Assembly: GCA_963565915.1 (NCBI GenBank)
Contig: OY751489.1
Span: 4,650,001-4,714,000 of the forward strand
Reading direction: 5' to 3'
Length of the DNA stretch: 64,000 nt
Source: Entoloma clypeatum
Lineage: Eukaryota; Basidiomycota; Agaricomycetes; Agaricales; Entolomataceae
Part shown: one piece after another, positions 10,713 through 21,743 of the stretch
How the letters are laid out: the number at the start of each line of letters is the position of its first letter
How positions within the stretch are numbered: position 1 is the first letter of the stretch
The notes under the pieces: generated by a model
Seen by the model: the letters and a program-made list of their open reading frames with translations, nothing else
What the model was told of the DNA's origin: nothing
The model's database searches: none
Made by a program: the position numbers and the translations under genes

Positions 10713-11735
10713 TGAAACAAAGGAAGTGAGTCTGGGGATGAGCACGAGTGATATCTCTATCACACACACAAACACCAAACACAACAACGAAGACCGAACA
10801 AGTCTCGCGATGCATACTTCTCAATTGATATAGTCTGGGGTGATGAGTGGAATCACTCAGGATGCGACTCTTCCAAACAACAATTGAATAACTCGTTTAG
10901 CAATGGCTCAATAAGTCTTGAACAAGACTTAGAGATAGTTCTCAACAGATAATGAACCAAGGTTTGTGATTTCTGAACCAACAAGACTTTGCAAACAAGA
11001 CTTTGCAAACACGATCTTGACCGAATATGAACACGACAATGACCAATACGACCGATAGATAACACGATTTGACAATTGACAAGTTCTCAAACACACAAAA
11101 CACAATCGCGACTGACTTCCGATGCAAACCAAACAATCTTGAGGCTTCAATGATACTCGCAAACAATGACAGATGCACAAGACAAATGCTATCAATTCTG
11201 GGGCACAATCTAACCTAACCTATCTATGACGAAACTACGAGATTTTATACATGAGCAGCAATAAATATAGAAAAAGATTGCATGTGGTATCAATAAATGG
11301 TATCCAGTCAAATGACCTTCGCTAAAGTCATTTCGATGCGCCCATGTGGTAGACAACGCCACAGATATGCCCCTTTTCCATATCTGAACCTCTGCCGCAC
11401 TGGAGGGGCCACTATTTCACATGAAGTATCAACTGCATCAATTAAAGGTCGCCTCGGTAAGCCACCCATCAGATTCGATCTCTATCAAAGTTCACCATAA
11501 GGTCATGTTGATCGCGACATATCAAACCCGATCTCGGTCTGTATCATCCGATGTCATTTTGATATTCCCAATATGGACAATTTGGACGTGAAGCACGGCG
11601 CACGTTGACCAAACCTCTTGTGAGAATGTCTCCGGTCAAGCCCCGACATATGGTAGACAGTGCTAGTGTCATCGATAACTCCAATATAACCCATCTCCTT
11701 GTTTCACGCTTTGTCGTGAGAGGCACTCGATAGTC
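10713..11735 (-). repeat. Gypsy A 3' LTR, distal portion
   Basis: In the element sense it ends CTTCCTTTGTTTCA and matches 47994 back to about 47030. It is split from the rest (17550-17779) by copia-1, whose TSD tagtc lies at 11731-11735. Small open frames of 60-88 codons in it recur in every copy of this LTR and are not genes. Confidence 0.9.
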
Positions 11736-12043
11736 TGTTGAAACTTTTCCATCACGGAGATTAGATTAGATTAGATTATATCACGTGACCTTAGACATCT
11801 TCAATTACATACTTGTTTGGTTGGTACAAACAGTAGTACGGTATATAAGACCAGGAAACTGTCAATATCAACAAGTTGTCTCTTGACTCTTAACCAGCTC
11901 CATCGCTCTTACCAGCCTCAACTGCTCTCACCAGCCTCACCCTTCCCAACCAAGTAAGTGACTAGAACGGTAGAGTAGATTACTTCCACTGTAGCTGTGT
12001 TGCTCAGTACATCTGTGGCTAGCGCCCAGGTGGAACTTCAACA
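11736..12043 (+). repeat. 5' LTR of copia-1
   Basis: 308 bp, TGTTGAAAC to CTTCAACA. Contains TATATAAG near 11841 and a CT-rich stretch downstream of it. Confidence 0.95.
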
Positions 12044-12058
12044 GGTTATGGGCCCCGG
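12044..12058 (+). other. Half-tRNA-iMet type primer binding site of copia-1
   Basis: GGTTATGGGCCCC follows the LTR directly. This resembles the copia-type site complementary to the anticodon stem-loop of initiator tRNA-Met rather than to its 3' CCA end. Confidence 0.7.
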
Positions 12059-12409
12059 ATAGCAGAGGGACTTGGGAACGCTGGCAACAGCAAGTACCTG
12101 CCCACTCTACCCTGGTTGGCAAAGAACCGATCAAAAGATCTAGGTTCTGAGTCTTACTTCTTCACACATGAACCTGGGAACGTCATTACGACAAGTACCT
12201 GTCATGAAGCGTCCCTAAGGGGATTGACTTAGTACACATCATGTGGAAACATTGATTGTACCTCACACACTTCTGACAAAAAGGGTTTTTCCCACAACCG
12301 CTATTCCTAAAGGGAATATGTTATGAGGAATCATTTATTTGTTTTCTCTAAAAATCAAATTCATAAAGAACATCACTGATTGGGAGAACTCCTTTTAGAT
12401 TCATTAAAA

Positions 12410-15400
12410 ATGTCTACCTCTCGCTCCGCCCTTGACTCCATTGTCGTCTTCGACGGCATCGACTATCAAAGTTGGGCCGAAAAGATGAAGTCGTACCTTC
12501 TCCATTGAGGAGTATGGCGCCTCGTATCCGGCGACATTGAGCGCCCTGACATTGCGGACTTCACCGTCACGGTCTCCACTCCTGCCTCTGCCACCTCGAT
12601 GTCTGCGACCCAGCCTCCAGTCATCACCACCACCGTCGACCAGCCCGCCTTCCACAAAGAAAGGAAGACCTGGATCAGGGACGACGACATGGCCCTCGGT
12701 TCCATCCGCCTCAAGGTCTCCAAAGCCATCAGGAGACACATCAAAGATGCCAAGACCTCGAAGGAAGCCTGGACATCGTTAAAGGACGCATATTCGAAGG
12801 TCTCCCCTGCCACCATTTTCGGCGACTTCAAAGCCGCCGCCTCCTTCAAACTGTCGGGTCGCGACCCCGTACCGGAAATCGAACGCCTTGGGTCACTCTT
12901 CGCTCAGCTCAGCGACGCAAAATTCGTCGTGCCTGATCTCATGCAGGCTATGATCCTGGCAAGTGCCATTCCTGACGCTTGGTCATCCCTCTCCACCGCC
13001 CTCTTCCAGGTCTACGATGCCGATGACTTCACATGGCAGGCCGTCACCAACAGCATCGTGTCGGAGTACAGGCGCAAGTATGCAATTGGGTCTACTCAGG
13101 CGTCCAACGAGCAGGCCCGGAAAATCTCCGGGACCAAGCGAAAGGGGCAAGACCCCAAATGGGAAAAGCAGACAGTGCCAAGTACCTCGTGTAACAACAC
13201 TGACGAGCAGACTAACTCGACCGACCCGAGTACCGCTTCTGAAAAGAAGAAGGGAAAGGGACGCTGGCGCAACCAGAAGAAGCGCACCAACAATGCGGAC
13301 AACAAGTCCGACCACGCTGAGGAAATGATCGAGTTTATTGCACCAGCCATTGAGCAAGCACCTCGTTGTCCTGCTCCTTGTCCCCTTCCTCCTCGTCAAC
13401 GTGCCCCTTGCCCTCTCCCTCCTCATCATGCACCATCTTTCACCACCGTAACTGGTCGCGGAAAGACTTCCTTTACTGCACAGCCTGAGTCAGAAAGGAT
13501 GCAGTCACTACTGCAACGCATGAACCCTCCTCCTTCCCAGTACACCGGGCTTCCTTCTGGAAGGCCGTCAGTGTGGAAAAAGAATGAGAGGGTGCGAAAG
13601 CTCGCCCGAGAGATCGGCGCACAACCCTCTGGGTCAAATCTTCGCATCTTAGATACCATCATTCCTGACATTGACGAAAGGCCGGCTAAACAGCGTTGCG
13701 TAGCCCCGTCGATAGAAGAATCGCTGAAGATGATGGACATCGACCAGGAACGGATGGGGCCGGATGTGTTTGAGGACAAGATAGAACTTGACGGTCTGTC
13801 AAACCCTTTTCTTGAACCTTACCAATTGCAGAAAGCTAACAATACCTCTCAACAGACGTATGATATAATAGCAAGTACCAGTACAGAATGCATAGATCAC
13901 TTTAGCAGTGATTTACATAAAAAATATATCAAACATTTTGCTTCTTGTACACATTGTAAGGAAAAAGAACGCATGCAATGGATATTAGATTCCGGCGCCT
14001 CTTTACACTTCACCTATGAGTTTAAGGACTTCGCATATTATAGACCTCTCACGGTCAAGTGATTCGTCCAAACTGCAGCTAAAGGGAAGAAACTGGAATA
14101 CTCGGAGTTGGGGCCGTTCCAGTACGGCACACCCTAAATGGGGAAGTTAAAACCCATCTTCTCAGACCGGTGTTCTACATCCCGGACATGGACACATGCC
14201 TATTGTCCCTAGGTGTCTTCCTTAACCATGGTTACAAGGGCTGAGCAAAATCCAGTTTTTGCCCCACATCCTTGGTCAAACCATTTACTGGTTAGACATT
14301 GAAATACGCTATGACCAGATCCATGCGATCTCAAGCGAAATCACTGTTGAAACATGGCACAAGTGTCTTGGTCACCCAAATGATCAAGCACTCCGAAAGA
14401 TTCCCACCAGTACCAAAGGGGTACCTGAGACACTAGTACGTGAGAAATCACAGGAAAGTTGCACAGGTTGCCTCAAAGGGAAAATGCCGAATCAGTCATA
14501 TCCCAATTCAATGACAAGGGCAACAAAAACCTTTGATCTGATCCATTCCGATCTCAAACAGATATCCACGGCATCATACCACAAATATAAATATTTCCTT
14601 ACATTTTTGGACGACTTTTCATCCCATGTCTGGGTCGTCTTGCTTAGGAAGAAGTCAGATGCCATCACGGCACTACGACAATTCCTTGCGATGATCCTGA
14701 ATCAATTCGCCGCCACCCCTGAGAAATGGCGAGTTGATGGAGGTGGAGAGTTTAACGAATACAAGGATGTACTTGCCGATCATGGAATTCTGATCGACGT
14801 CACGCTCCCGTATCAGCACCAGCAGAACGGTAGAGCAGAACGGATAAATCGAACCCTGTGGGAAAAATCTCAGGCCTTGCGCTTCAACGCGTGCTTACCC
14901 CCTATGTGGTGGGAATTCTGTTTGGAACATGCAGCTTTTCTCTACAACAGAACCCCCATGCAGCGTCTCGAATGGAATACCCCTTATTTCAGGGTGACCA
15001 ATGAGATCCCCGATATGTCAAGCATCAGAGTCTTCGGATGTCAGGCATATGTGTATATCCCAAAAGAAAAACATAGAAATTCCCTGGAGTCTAGATCTCG
15101 ATTGATGATTTATCTCGGATCAAAGCCAGGGGTCAAAGGATACCGTTTCATGGATCCTGAGACTAATACAATTTTCATGGGTGGGAAAGCTATCTTTGAT
15201 GAAAGCAAGTACCCTAGATGCCACATCGACCCTTTGCCAGAAAACCATCCAGAAATGGAAAACCCAGAACCGGCTGATGAGTTTGAGGACCTCATCCCCG
15301 GAAACGATGACAATGACAGTCATTACGAAAAACCTCACGACCCTGTTCCCACTGGACAGGATCACCCTGAATCAGACCATGACTTGCCGTCTAGCGAGCC

Positions 15401-17174
15401 CGACGATGAACCGCGAGTACCCACTCCAGAACCCGAACAAGTACCAGATCGACCGATCAGGGAACGACGAGTTCGCAGAATACGAGATAGCATCTATGGG
15501 GAAGACACCCCTGCGTCTGATCTTGAAAAAATGGATTGAAGACATAGATTGGGCGGTCAAATGGCATGGATGAACGATCTTCTAATGGAGGCAATCTCTA
15601 TCCAAGTCTCTATCCAAGTAGGCACCATCGAAATGTCACACAAAGACATATACTCTCTTCCGAACAAAGAAGATTGGTATGCGGCAGAACGAAAAGAGCT
15701 AGACATGCTCAAAAGCCGCGGGGTGATCACGGAGTTAGTACCCCTACCTACAGGGAGGAAAGCACTAAGGAACAAATGGGTTTACAACGAAAAATCCGAC
15801 GGGCGTCTGAAAGCGCGCCTGGTTGCAAAAGGCTTCTCACAGGTAGAAGGGATCGACTTCGATCAAATCTTCTCACCGGTAGTGAGATACGAGACTGTCC
15901 GGTTGATTTTGGCATTGACAGCCCTTGAAGGGTGGTTCATGACATTCTTGGACGTTTCATCAGCCTTCCTCTATGGAAGACTCCATGAGGTGATTTACAT
16001 GCAACAGCCTGAGGGCTACATAGTAAAAGGGAAAGAAAACTTCGTGTACCGACTATACAAAGCCCTATACGGACTCAAGCAGGCCGCATTAGCCTGGTGG
16101 AGAGAACTCGATTCCTCCATGAAAAAGCTCAGCTTCGTCCGGCTTCACTCCGATGTGGGAGTTTTCATTCACACAAGTACCAAAGGGGAAATTGTGATCG
16201 CCGTCATTTATATCGATGACTCTGCTTTTCTCGGCACAAACTGAGAATACACGCTAGAAAAGAAGAAGGCCTTCATGACAACATGGGAATGTAGGGACCT
16301 AGGCCACCTAGTGTCTGATGGGGAACCAAAAGAATTTCTCTCAATCCAAATAAGGCAACGTGGGAAGAGGATCTTCATTGATCAAGTACCTTACCTTGAG
16401 AAAATTCTCGCACATATGGGGATGAGCGAATCCAATGCCACCCATACCCCACTCTCGACGGGCTACAAACCCATGAAGTCTGAAGATGAACCCAATGCAG
16501 AACTCAGATCCAAGTACCAATCCGTCATCGGATCACTATTGTACTTAATGATCGGAACAAGACCCGACATTTGTTTCGCCGTGATCAAAATGTCCCAATT
16601 TTCTGCAAACCCCACCAAACGCCATTTAGAAGTGGCTAGGGATATTTGCAGGTATTTGAAGGCAACAAAAGATTACGCAATCATGTACGATGGTGACTCT
16701 GGGAAAGGAATCTATGCCTTCACAGACTCCGATTGGGCATCAGACAAAAACACCAGGAAATCCACCACTGGTTACTTCATATCGCTGGCGTCTGGAGCAA
16801 TAACATGGGTTTCATCAGCACAAAAAACCATTGCCCTCTCTTCCACGGAAGCAGAATACATGGCGCTATCAGATTGCAGTCGCGCAGTAACATGGCTTAG
16901 AAGCATGCTTGCCGAACTTGGAATGCAGATCGGATCGGTTCCGATCTATGGAGATAACAATGGCTCCGTCTTTATCACATCCAATCCTGTAACTGAGAAG
17001 CGATCCAAGCACATCGACATGTGATTCCACTTCGTCAGAGAAAAAGTATCCGAAGGAATTATTACGGTCGAATTCATCGAAGGAGTGAATAACCCTGCAG
17101 ACCTTTTAACTAAGAATCTAGGGAAAATCCTCTTTAGCAAGGTTATCCCGTACTTCGGACTACTCAAAAACTAG
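12410..17174 (+). pseudogene. Copia-1 gag-pol polyprotein, inactivated
   Basis: Starts ATG 12410 (MSTSRSALDSI). A TGA follows at about 12507 where copia-2 has Gln. Gag runs to about 13900, protease DSGASLHF at about 13987, then a TGA for Arg (CGA in copia-2) at about 14060 and a small deletion with a frameshift. Integrase has HKCLGHPNDQ, CTGCLKGK and the DDE residues (HSDLK, VDGGGEF, GRAERINRT). The acidic linker (15250-15530) ends in a stop. RT has YIDDSAF. Further Arg to TGA changes lie at about 16243 and 17023. RNase H has TDSDWASD, TEAEYMALSD and DNNGSVF. It ends at the TAG at 17174. Most in-frame stops are CGA to TGA, the mark of CpG deamination. Confidence 0.93.
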
Positions 17175-17241
17175 GCAAAAAAGAGTACCTATATGGGAAA
17201 AAGTAAGATGTATTTAGAAGTATGTACTAAATATGGGGGGG

Positions 17242-17549
17242 TGTTGAAACTTTTCCATCACAGAGATTAGATTAGATTAAATTATATCATGTGACCTTAG
17301 ACATCTTCAATTACATACTTGTTTGGTTGGTACAAACAGTAGTACGGTATATAAGACCAGGAAACTGTCAATATCAACAAGTTGTCTCTTGACTCTTAAC
17401 CAGCTCCATCGCTCTTACCAGCCTCAACCGCTCTCACCAGCCTCACCCTTCCCAACCAAGTAAGTGACTAGAACGGTAGAGTAGATTACTTCCACTGTAG
17501 CTGTGTTGCTCAGTACATCTGTGGCTAGCGCCCAGGTGGAACTTCAACA
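17242..17549 (+). repeat. 3' LTR of copia-1
   Basis: 308 bp, preceded by the purine tract AAATATGGGGGGG. Differs from the 5' copy at cacagag/cacggag, catgtg/cacgtg, aaccgc/aactgc and one A/G. Confidence 0.95.
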
Positions 17550-17779
17550 TAGTCTTTTCTATCTCGTGAGACAATCCCATAGCTCTCGAGTATCATAGCT
17601 AAGCCCATAGTGGTGACCAGCGCTATGTCCTACATTGCCAGGGTCACTGGTCTCTCTCTAACATCGCCACCAAGTCCTCAGAATTGGAGCTCATCTAGGA
17701 CTCCCTATATCCCTTAGAGATAGTGTGAAAGGGTGCAAAATGCACAGATTTTAGGCCTAGATGTATCGCGGCCTTATCA
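17550..17779 (-). repeat. Gypsy A 3' LTR, proximal portion
   Basis: Begins TGATAAGGCC at 17779 in the element sense, matching the start of the 5' LTR at 46792. Together with 10713-11735 it makes a full LTR of about 1.25 kb. Confidence 0.88.
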
Positions 17780-17795
17780 TCTCCCCCACACTAAA
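17780..17795 (-). other. Polypurine tract of gypsy A
   Basis: On the minus strand TTTAGTGTGGGGGAGA joins the LTR TGATAAGG directly. A 15-base copy of the same string recurs at 21417-21431. Confidence 0.75.
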
Positions 17796-18139
17796 TCCTG
17801 ACTGTCCCAGTCAATCCTATCTAATGACAGCGATATGACCAGTCCACTCTAGCACCGCTTTGCATATATTCGAGTTCCACCCCAAAACATGTTTCTCGCA
17901 AGATGGCCCGACTTGACACGCTGCACTGTGGACACACAAAGTCTGCACTCGGCCCCCGCTGGCCTCATGTTCACCTATACCAAGTAATATCAAAGGTTTG
18001 CCATTCTCGTGACCTAACTCCACGCTGATGGATCTTGACAGATAACTTTCTCCGCAGTAGCCTCGCAAGACTTCCAATTCCCATAAAGGCTGGGGCATTC
18101 TTCCTCATTCTCCAGTTCTCACTTTTCCTCTCATTCAAC

Positions 18140-21047
18140 ATGACCACTTCTCCAAACAAGCTCTACACTTGTCTTTCCAAGTTTGAGGTCGAACTCAATA
18201 TCCTCACCGATCTCAACCGACTCCGCAAGTCCGGAGAAGCATGGGTTCGGGAAATCTTATCAGAACTTCACGATACACTGGTAAGTCATGCTCGCAAGAC
18301 CCTGTTTCCTACTAAAACATTTCTTCTTTCAGGTCGCAGCTGCAGGTTGTGTGGACAACTACGCCAAGCGGCTCTTAAACACGATCGCGTACAACTTATA
18401 CCGCGCCGGCTACACAATGGACCGCCGCTGGTGGAAATGGTGGCCCGACCTTCATGGGCGAACCCTCCAAGACCTCCCCGAGGTGAGTCGTTTGCTTATT
18501 TGCTTTGCTAATTCCCACATTATATTTATGCAGGATCGCCTACTGGAAGAGGACGAGGCTGTCCCCATCCCCGAACCGCCCATCTCTAGTAGGAAATGGC
18601 CTGCAAAGCTCATCGCGAAGGCCATGGAGTACATGATGGCCGGTCCAACTTCACCCCACATCAAGGACAAGGGCAAGTTGACCTCTCACGCTGCACAATC
18701 GAAGCCTGTGACCGGTGCTAGTGGTAAGCGTGTGGCTCCTCATTCGCCTCCCAGTCAGGGAGCTCTCAAGGTCATCAACAAAGACTGGGCGGCTGGTGGC
18801 CTCGCAGTCTCTGACGACACTGAAACCTTAGCCATCGGACACGGGTTCTCCAACCTGGTCAGTCTGCTAGGGGGTCTCTCCAAACTGGAAGAAATCCACA
18901 TTTTTACTGACTCGGTCAACGCCATCCGGCGTGCCACTGACCCGGATCTCCACTCCTTGCAGGCAACTGCGCTCGCCATCATCAGCAACCTGGTCCCTTG
19001 GTTTGAGGAACCAGGTCTGAAATCCAAGGTTTTCTTCCACCATGTCCCTGATTGCTCAGACCATGGCTTTGAACCCCACCGTGTAGTGCACGACTTTGCC
19101 TCCTCGATACACATTGAGTGTGGCGAGTCGGCCTCCAGATCCCTTGACTTCAACACGAAGCAGTTCACGGACGACATGCTCAGCGATTGGAACAATCTGT
19201 ACCAGTCCCCAAAGTACGTCGGCCATCACTATCAATTCCCGAGATCATGCGTCAGACGCCAAGACCACGCTCGGGCCAAACAAATGAAGCCGTCCCACCT
19301 CAAGGGCGGCACTTGGCTTAAGAATGTGGGCCACTCCCAATCCATCATGGCACAAAAATGGTTCGCGGCCTCACCAGTCACGCTCCAATTGGCCACTATA
19401 GACATAGGTTCAATATTGGTGACAAAGTTGAACAATGCGACTGTGGATCGGGGTCTGTTGAGGACTTCGCCCACGTATTCTACAAATGTCTGCACCACCC
19501 CACCAGGCCCCCAGACATGCCCACCTTCTCGAGGAACACTCCCATCTGGGACGTCTTCGGGAAATTCATTATGGACAACCCAGGGGCCTTTGCCTTTAGG
19601 GATCGTCCAACGCCCAACACAACCGTTGGCGGTAGTCGTGTGGTAGCGCGCTGGGTACAAAGGGGTGCAGCCCCCTCTGGCAAGTGAACATGATCGAAGG
19701 GTAAGAACCGCACAGGCACTTCTTTGGGGGGTAGGGCGCAGACAGCCCCCAGCACCATCAACGGCCAACCTCACAAGGTTGGAGTGCTCCTGTTTCATGC
19801 AGCCCAATATTCAGGCGCGCATACTAACGTGTTTGTTTACAACAGACTCCCCCGTCCTGGCGCGAGGACTTATCAGCTCGACAGAGCTTTGCGCCGCTTG
19901 TTCTTCATGCGTACGTAGATCCTCGGATCGATGTAGTTTACTCTATGTCAAGCGGACTGTACCCCTAGTATACTGCTATATAAATTGTTGACAAAAAAAA
20001 AAAAAAAAAGGAGCTCTCAAGGTGAACTTCCTGACCATTTCTTTTACTTCTTACTAAATTTCCTTCCAGAAATGTCGCTCCGATATCGGTTGTCAAGCTT
20101 CGCAAGCAGACAGCGAGGACGATGTTGTCGAGGTGGTCGGCGTGCACACCCCCACCAGACCTCAACCCGTCACTACAAGGCCCCATGTCGTAACAGTGCC
20201 CGCGGCCACTGAGAAAGTGCCCGCGAGGCCCCCTACTCAACCCGAACCGAAACCCACCATGGTCACGAAAGCACCGCAGGTCGACACGAAAGAGGGTACT
20301 GCCCTCAAGGCAGATGAGTTGCAACAACTCCGTGTTGCATTGCCCGTTATGGTACGTTTTCTTTCTTCCTGACTCATTCTATAGTTAACTATGCCTTTTA
20401 TTAGCCCAGCCTTCCCTGCCTCGTTTGCGCCGGTGGACCAAGTGCGGCTCGTTGCTGTTTCCAAGGTTGGGGCAAGAAGTGCTCCAACTGCCAGAGCGGC
20501 AGCCGGGTAGGGTGCTCTTTCGAGGTGAGTGGTGAAAGTGCAGAGCTACTCGCGACCATGGCCCATGCCTTTGGTCAGTCGAGTACCACTGGTGTGTCCT
20601 ACCATGGTCTCTTTTCTTCTAGCCACTGAGATTTTATTTTATTTTATTTTTCCAGCCATCTGCAAGACCGTTGTTGGCATCCATGCCTCGACTGCTCTCC
20701 ACTTCCACCTTTCGGAAGCCTTGTCGGCCATTGCCACTCATTGCGAGCAGTCCATTACCCTCTTCCTTCACCAGCTGGCTCAGCTGTATCGTTGTGAGGG
20801 CGACTTTCCTCAGGGCCTGGTAGCTGACGAGGCGGCTCGCCAGGAGCTCTTCAAAGTCTTTGGCCTTGCTCGATTCAACCCTCCCGCTGGTCAACAGTCC
20901 TCCCATGAGAATCCCGTCTTTGTCAAGAAGGTTGCGCCTGTCCAGAAATCGGACTCGGCTTCTAACGAGGACTCTCCTGTGGAGGAAGATGCCGATGAAG
21001 TCGCGAAGGATCTGTTCATTCAGGGGTCGTCTCGCAATGTCGCCTAG
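18140..21047 (+). CDS. Accessory gene A1: antisense spliced gene with Cys cluster, broken by LINE-beta
   Basis: A multi-exon gene on the strand opposite to gypsy A. Exons: 18140-18280, 18333-18482, 18534-18770 (then LINE-beta; the second TSD copy continues to 20021), 20070-20351, 20405-20524 and about 20656-21047. All but the last junction keep phase with GT-AG introns of 48-54 nt. The last intron is off by one base, so it holds a frameshift or uses other sites. The N-terminus starts MTTSPNKLYTCLSKFE and has a Trp-rich stretch (RRWWKWWPDLHG). The middle is Pro/Thr-rich. Exon 5 has a Cys cluster (CLVCAGG, RCCFQGWGKKC, SNCQSGSRVGC). The tail is acidic. It lies within the gypsy A boundaries, upstream of and parallel to A2. 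I do not know its function; DNA or RNA binding is only a guess from the Cys pairs. Confidence 0.65.
18759..20022. repeat. TSD pair of LINE-beta
   Basis: ggagctctcaagg occurs at 18759-18771 and 20010-20022, flanking the insert: a 13-base target duplication typical of LINE integration. Confidence 0.9.
18772..20009 (+). mobile_element. LINE-beta, 5'-truncated
   Basis: 1238-bp 3' end of a LINE of the gamma family, ending in A17 (19993-20009). It codes for the end of RNase H (DKDWAAGGLAVSDDTETLA, HIFTDSVNAIRRATDPDL) and a C-terminal Cys/His segment (CDCGSGSVEDFAHVFYKC), with one frameshift near 19350. It interrupts exon 3 of gene A1. Confidence 0.93.
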
Positions 21048-21743
21048 GTACTGCAGCCTTTGTTCTTTTTTAATATTTGCACATGTTGCGGGCTATATGC
21101 CCTTATATATGGTTTCTGTATACACTCGCTGCGGGCTTACGCCCAAATATACTGCCTTTCTTTGATCTTTGATTAAGTCCATTAAGGGCCTCCTGCTCAG
21201 AACTAAAGTATTACTAAGTCTATCGCAAAGACATTGGACGACATCTCATTTTACTTTGATCATTATGCTGCATGGCACTCAGGGGTTCGGTATATCTATT
21301 TGACGGTGATTATGTCTTTCTGATATCTCCTTCCGAGATTCCGCTCTTTCATGTTCTGTTTCATTTATGGCGATTTGAGGTTCGCAATTGTACTGGAACA
21401 GGCTCGCGACCCCCCACTCCCCCACACTAAAGAATACAACTCTCCGAGTTGGACATCGCTCTATTCCGTGAAGGCAAGACTAGCATCGCGAAGCTCCCCC
21501 TGTTGACTATCACCAGGGCTGACTATCCCCTCATAGAGGGAACTGCCGTGCCTAACCACGCAATCCCGGGCACCACTACCATCCGGTATAGCACAGCCTC
21601 AAAAAAAACTTTCGTTACTAAGTCGCCAGGGAAGCTATAAAAGCCCACGACCACTCGAAGAGTAAACTCCACCCTCACCCTAGCACAAATAAACCCCACT
21701 AGACAAACTTGCCCTTGGGTCACACGCCACCTCTAAAAAAAAG
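21048..21743. promoter_or_regulatory. A1-A2 intergenic region with a CTATAAAAG box
   Basis: Non-coding. CTATAAAAG at about 21636-21645 lies about 100 bp before the A2 start and is a good TATA candidate. The 15-mer ctcccccacactaaa (21417-21431) repeats the antisense polypurine tract at 17781-17795. No other structure seen. Confidence 0.5.

Larger units (their letters stand above)
11736..17549 (+). mobile_element. Copia-1, decayed Ty1/copia element
   Basis: 5814-bp copia element on the plus strand with 308-bp LTRs (11736-12043, 17242-17549), TSD tagtc (11731-11735 and 17550-17554), a half-tRNA primer site (12044) and a G7 polypurine tract (17235-17241). The LTRs differ at about four visible sites, three at CpG. 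The polyprotein keeps the linker that copia-2 has lost but has several stops and shifts. It sits in the 3' LTR of gypsy A. Confidence 0.95.

Noticed and set aside
11297..11726. 60-70 codon frames repeated at 11297-11726, 41714-42143 and 47026-47455
   Set aside because: They recur in every A-type LTR copy, on either strand, with no codon pattern or domain; they are LTR sequence.
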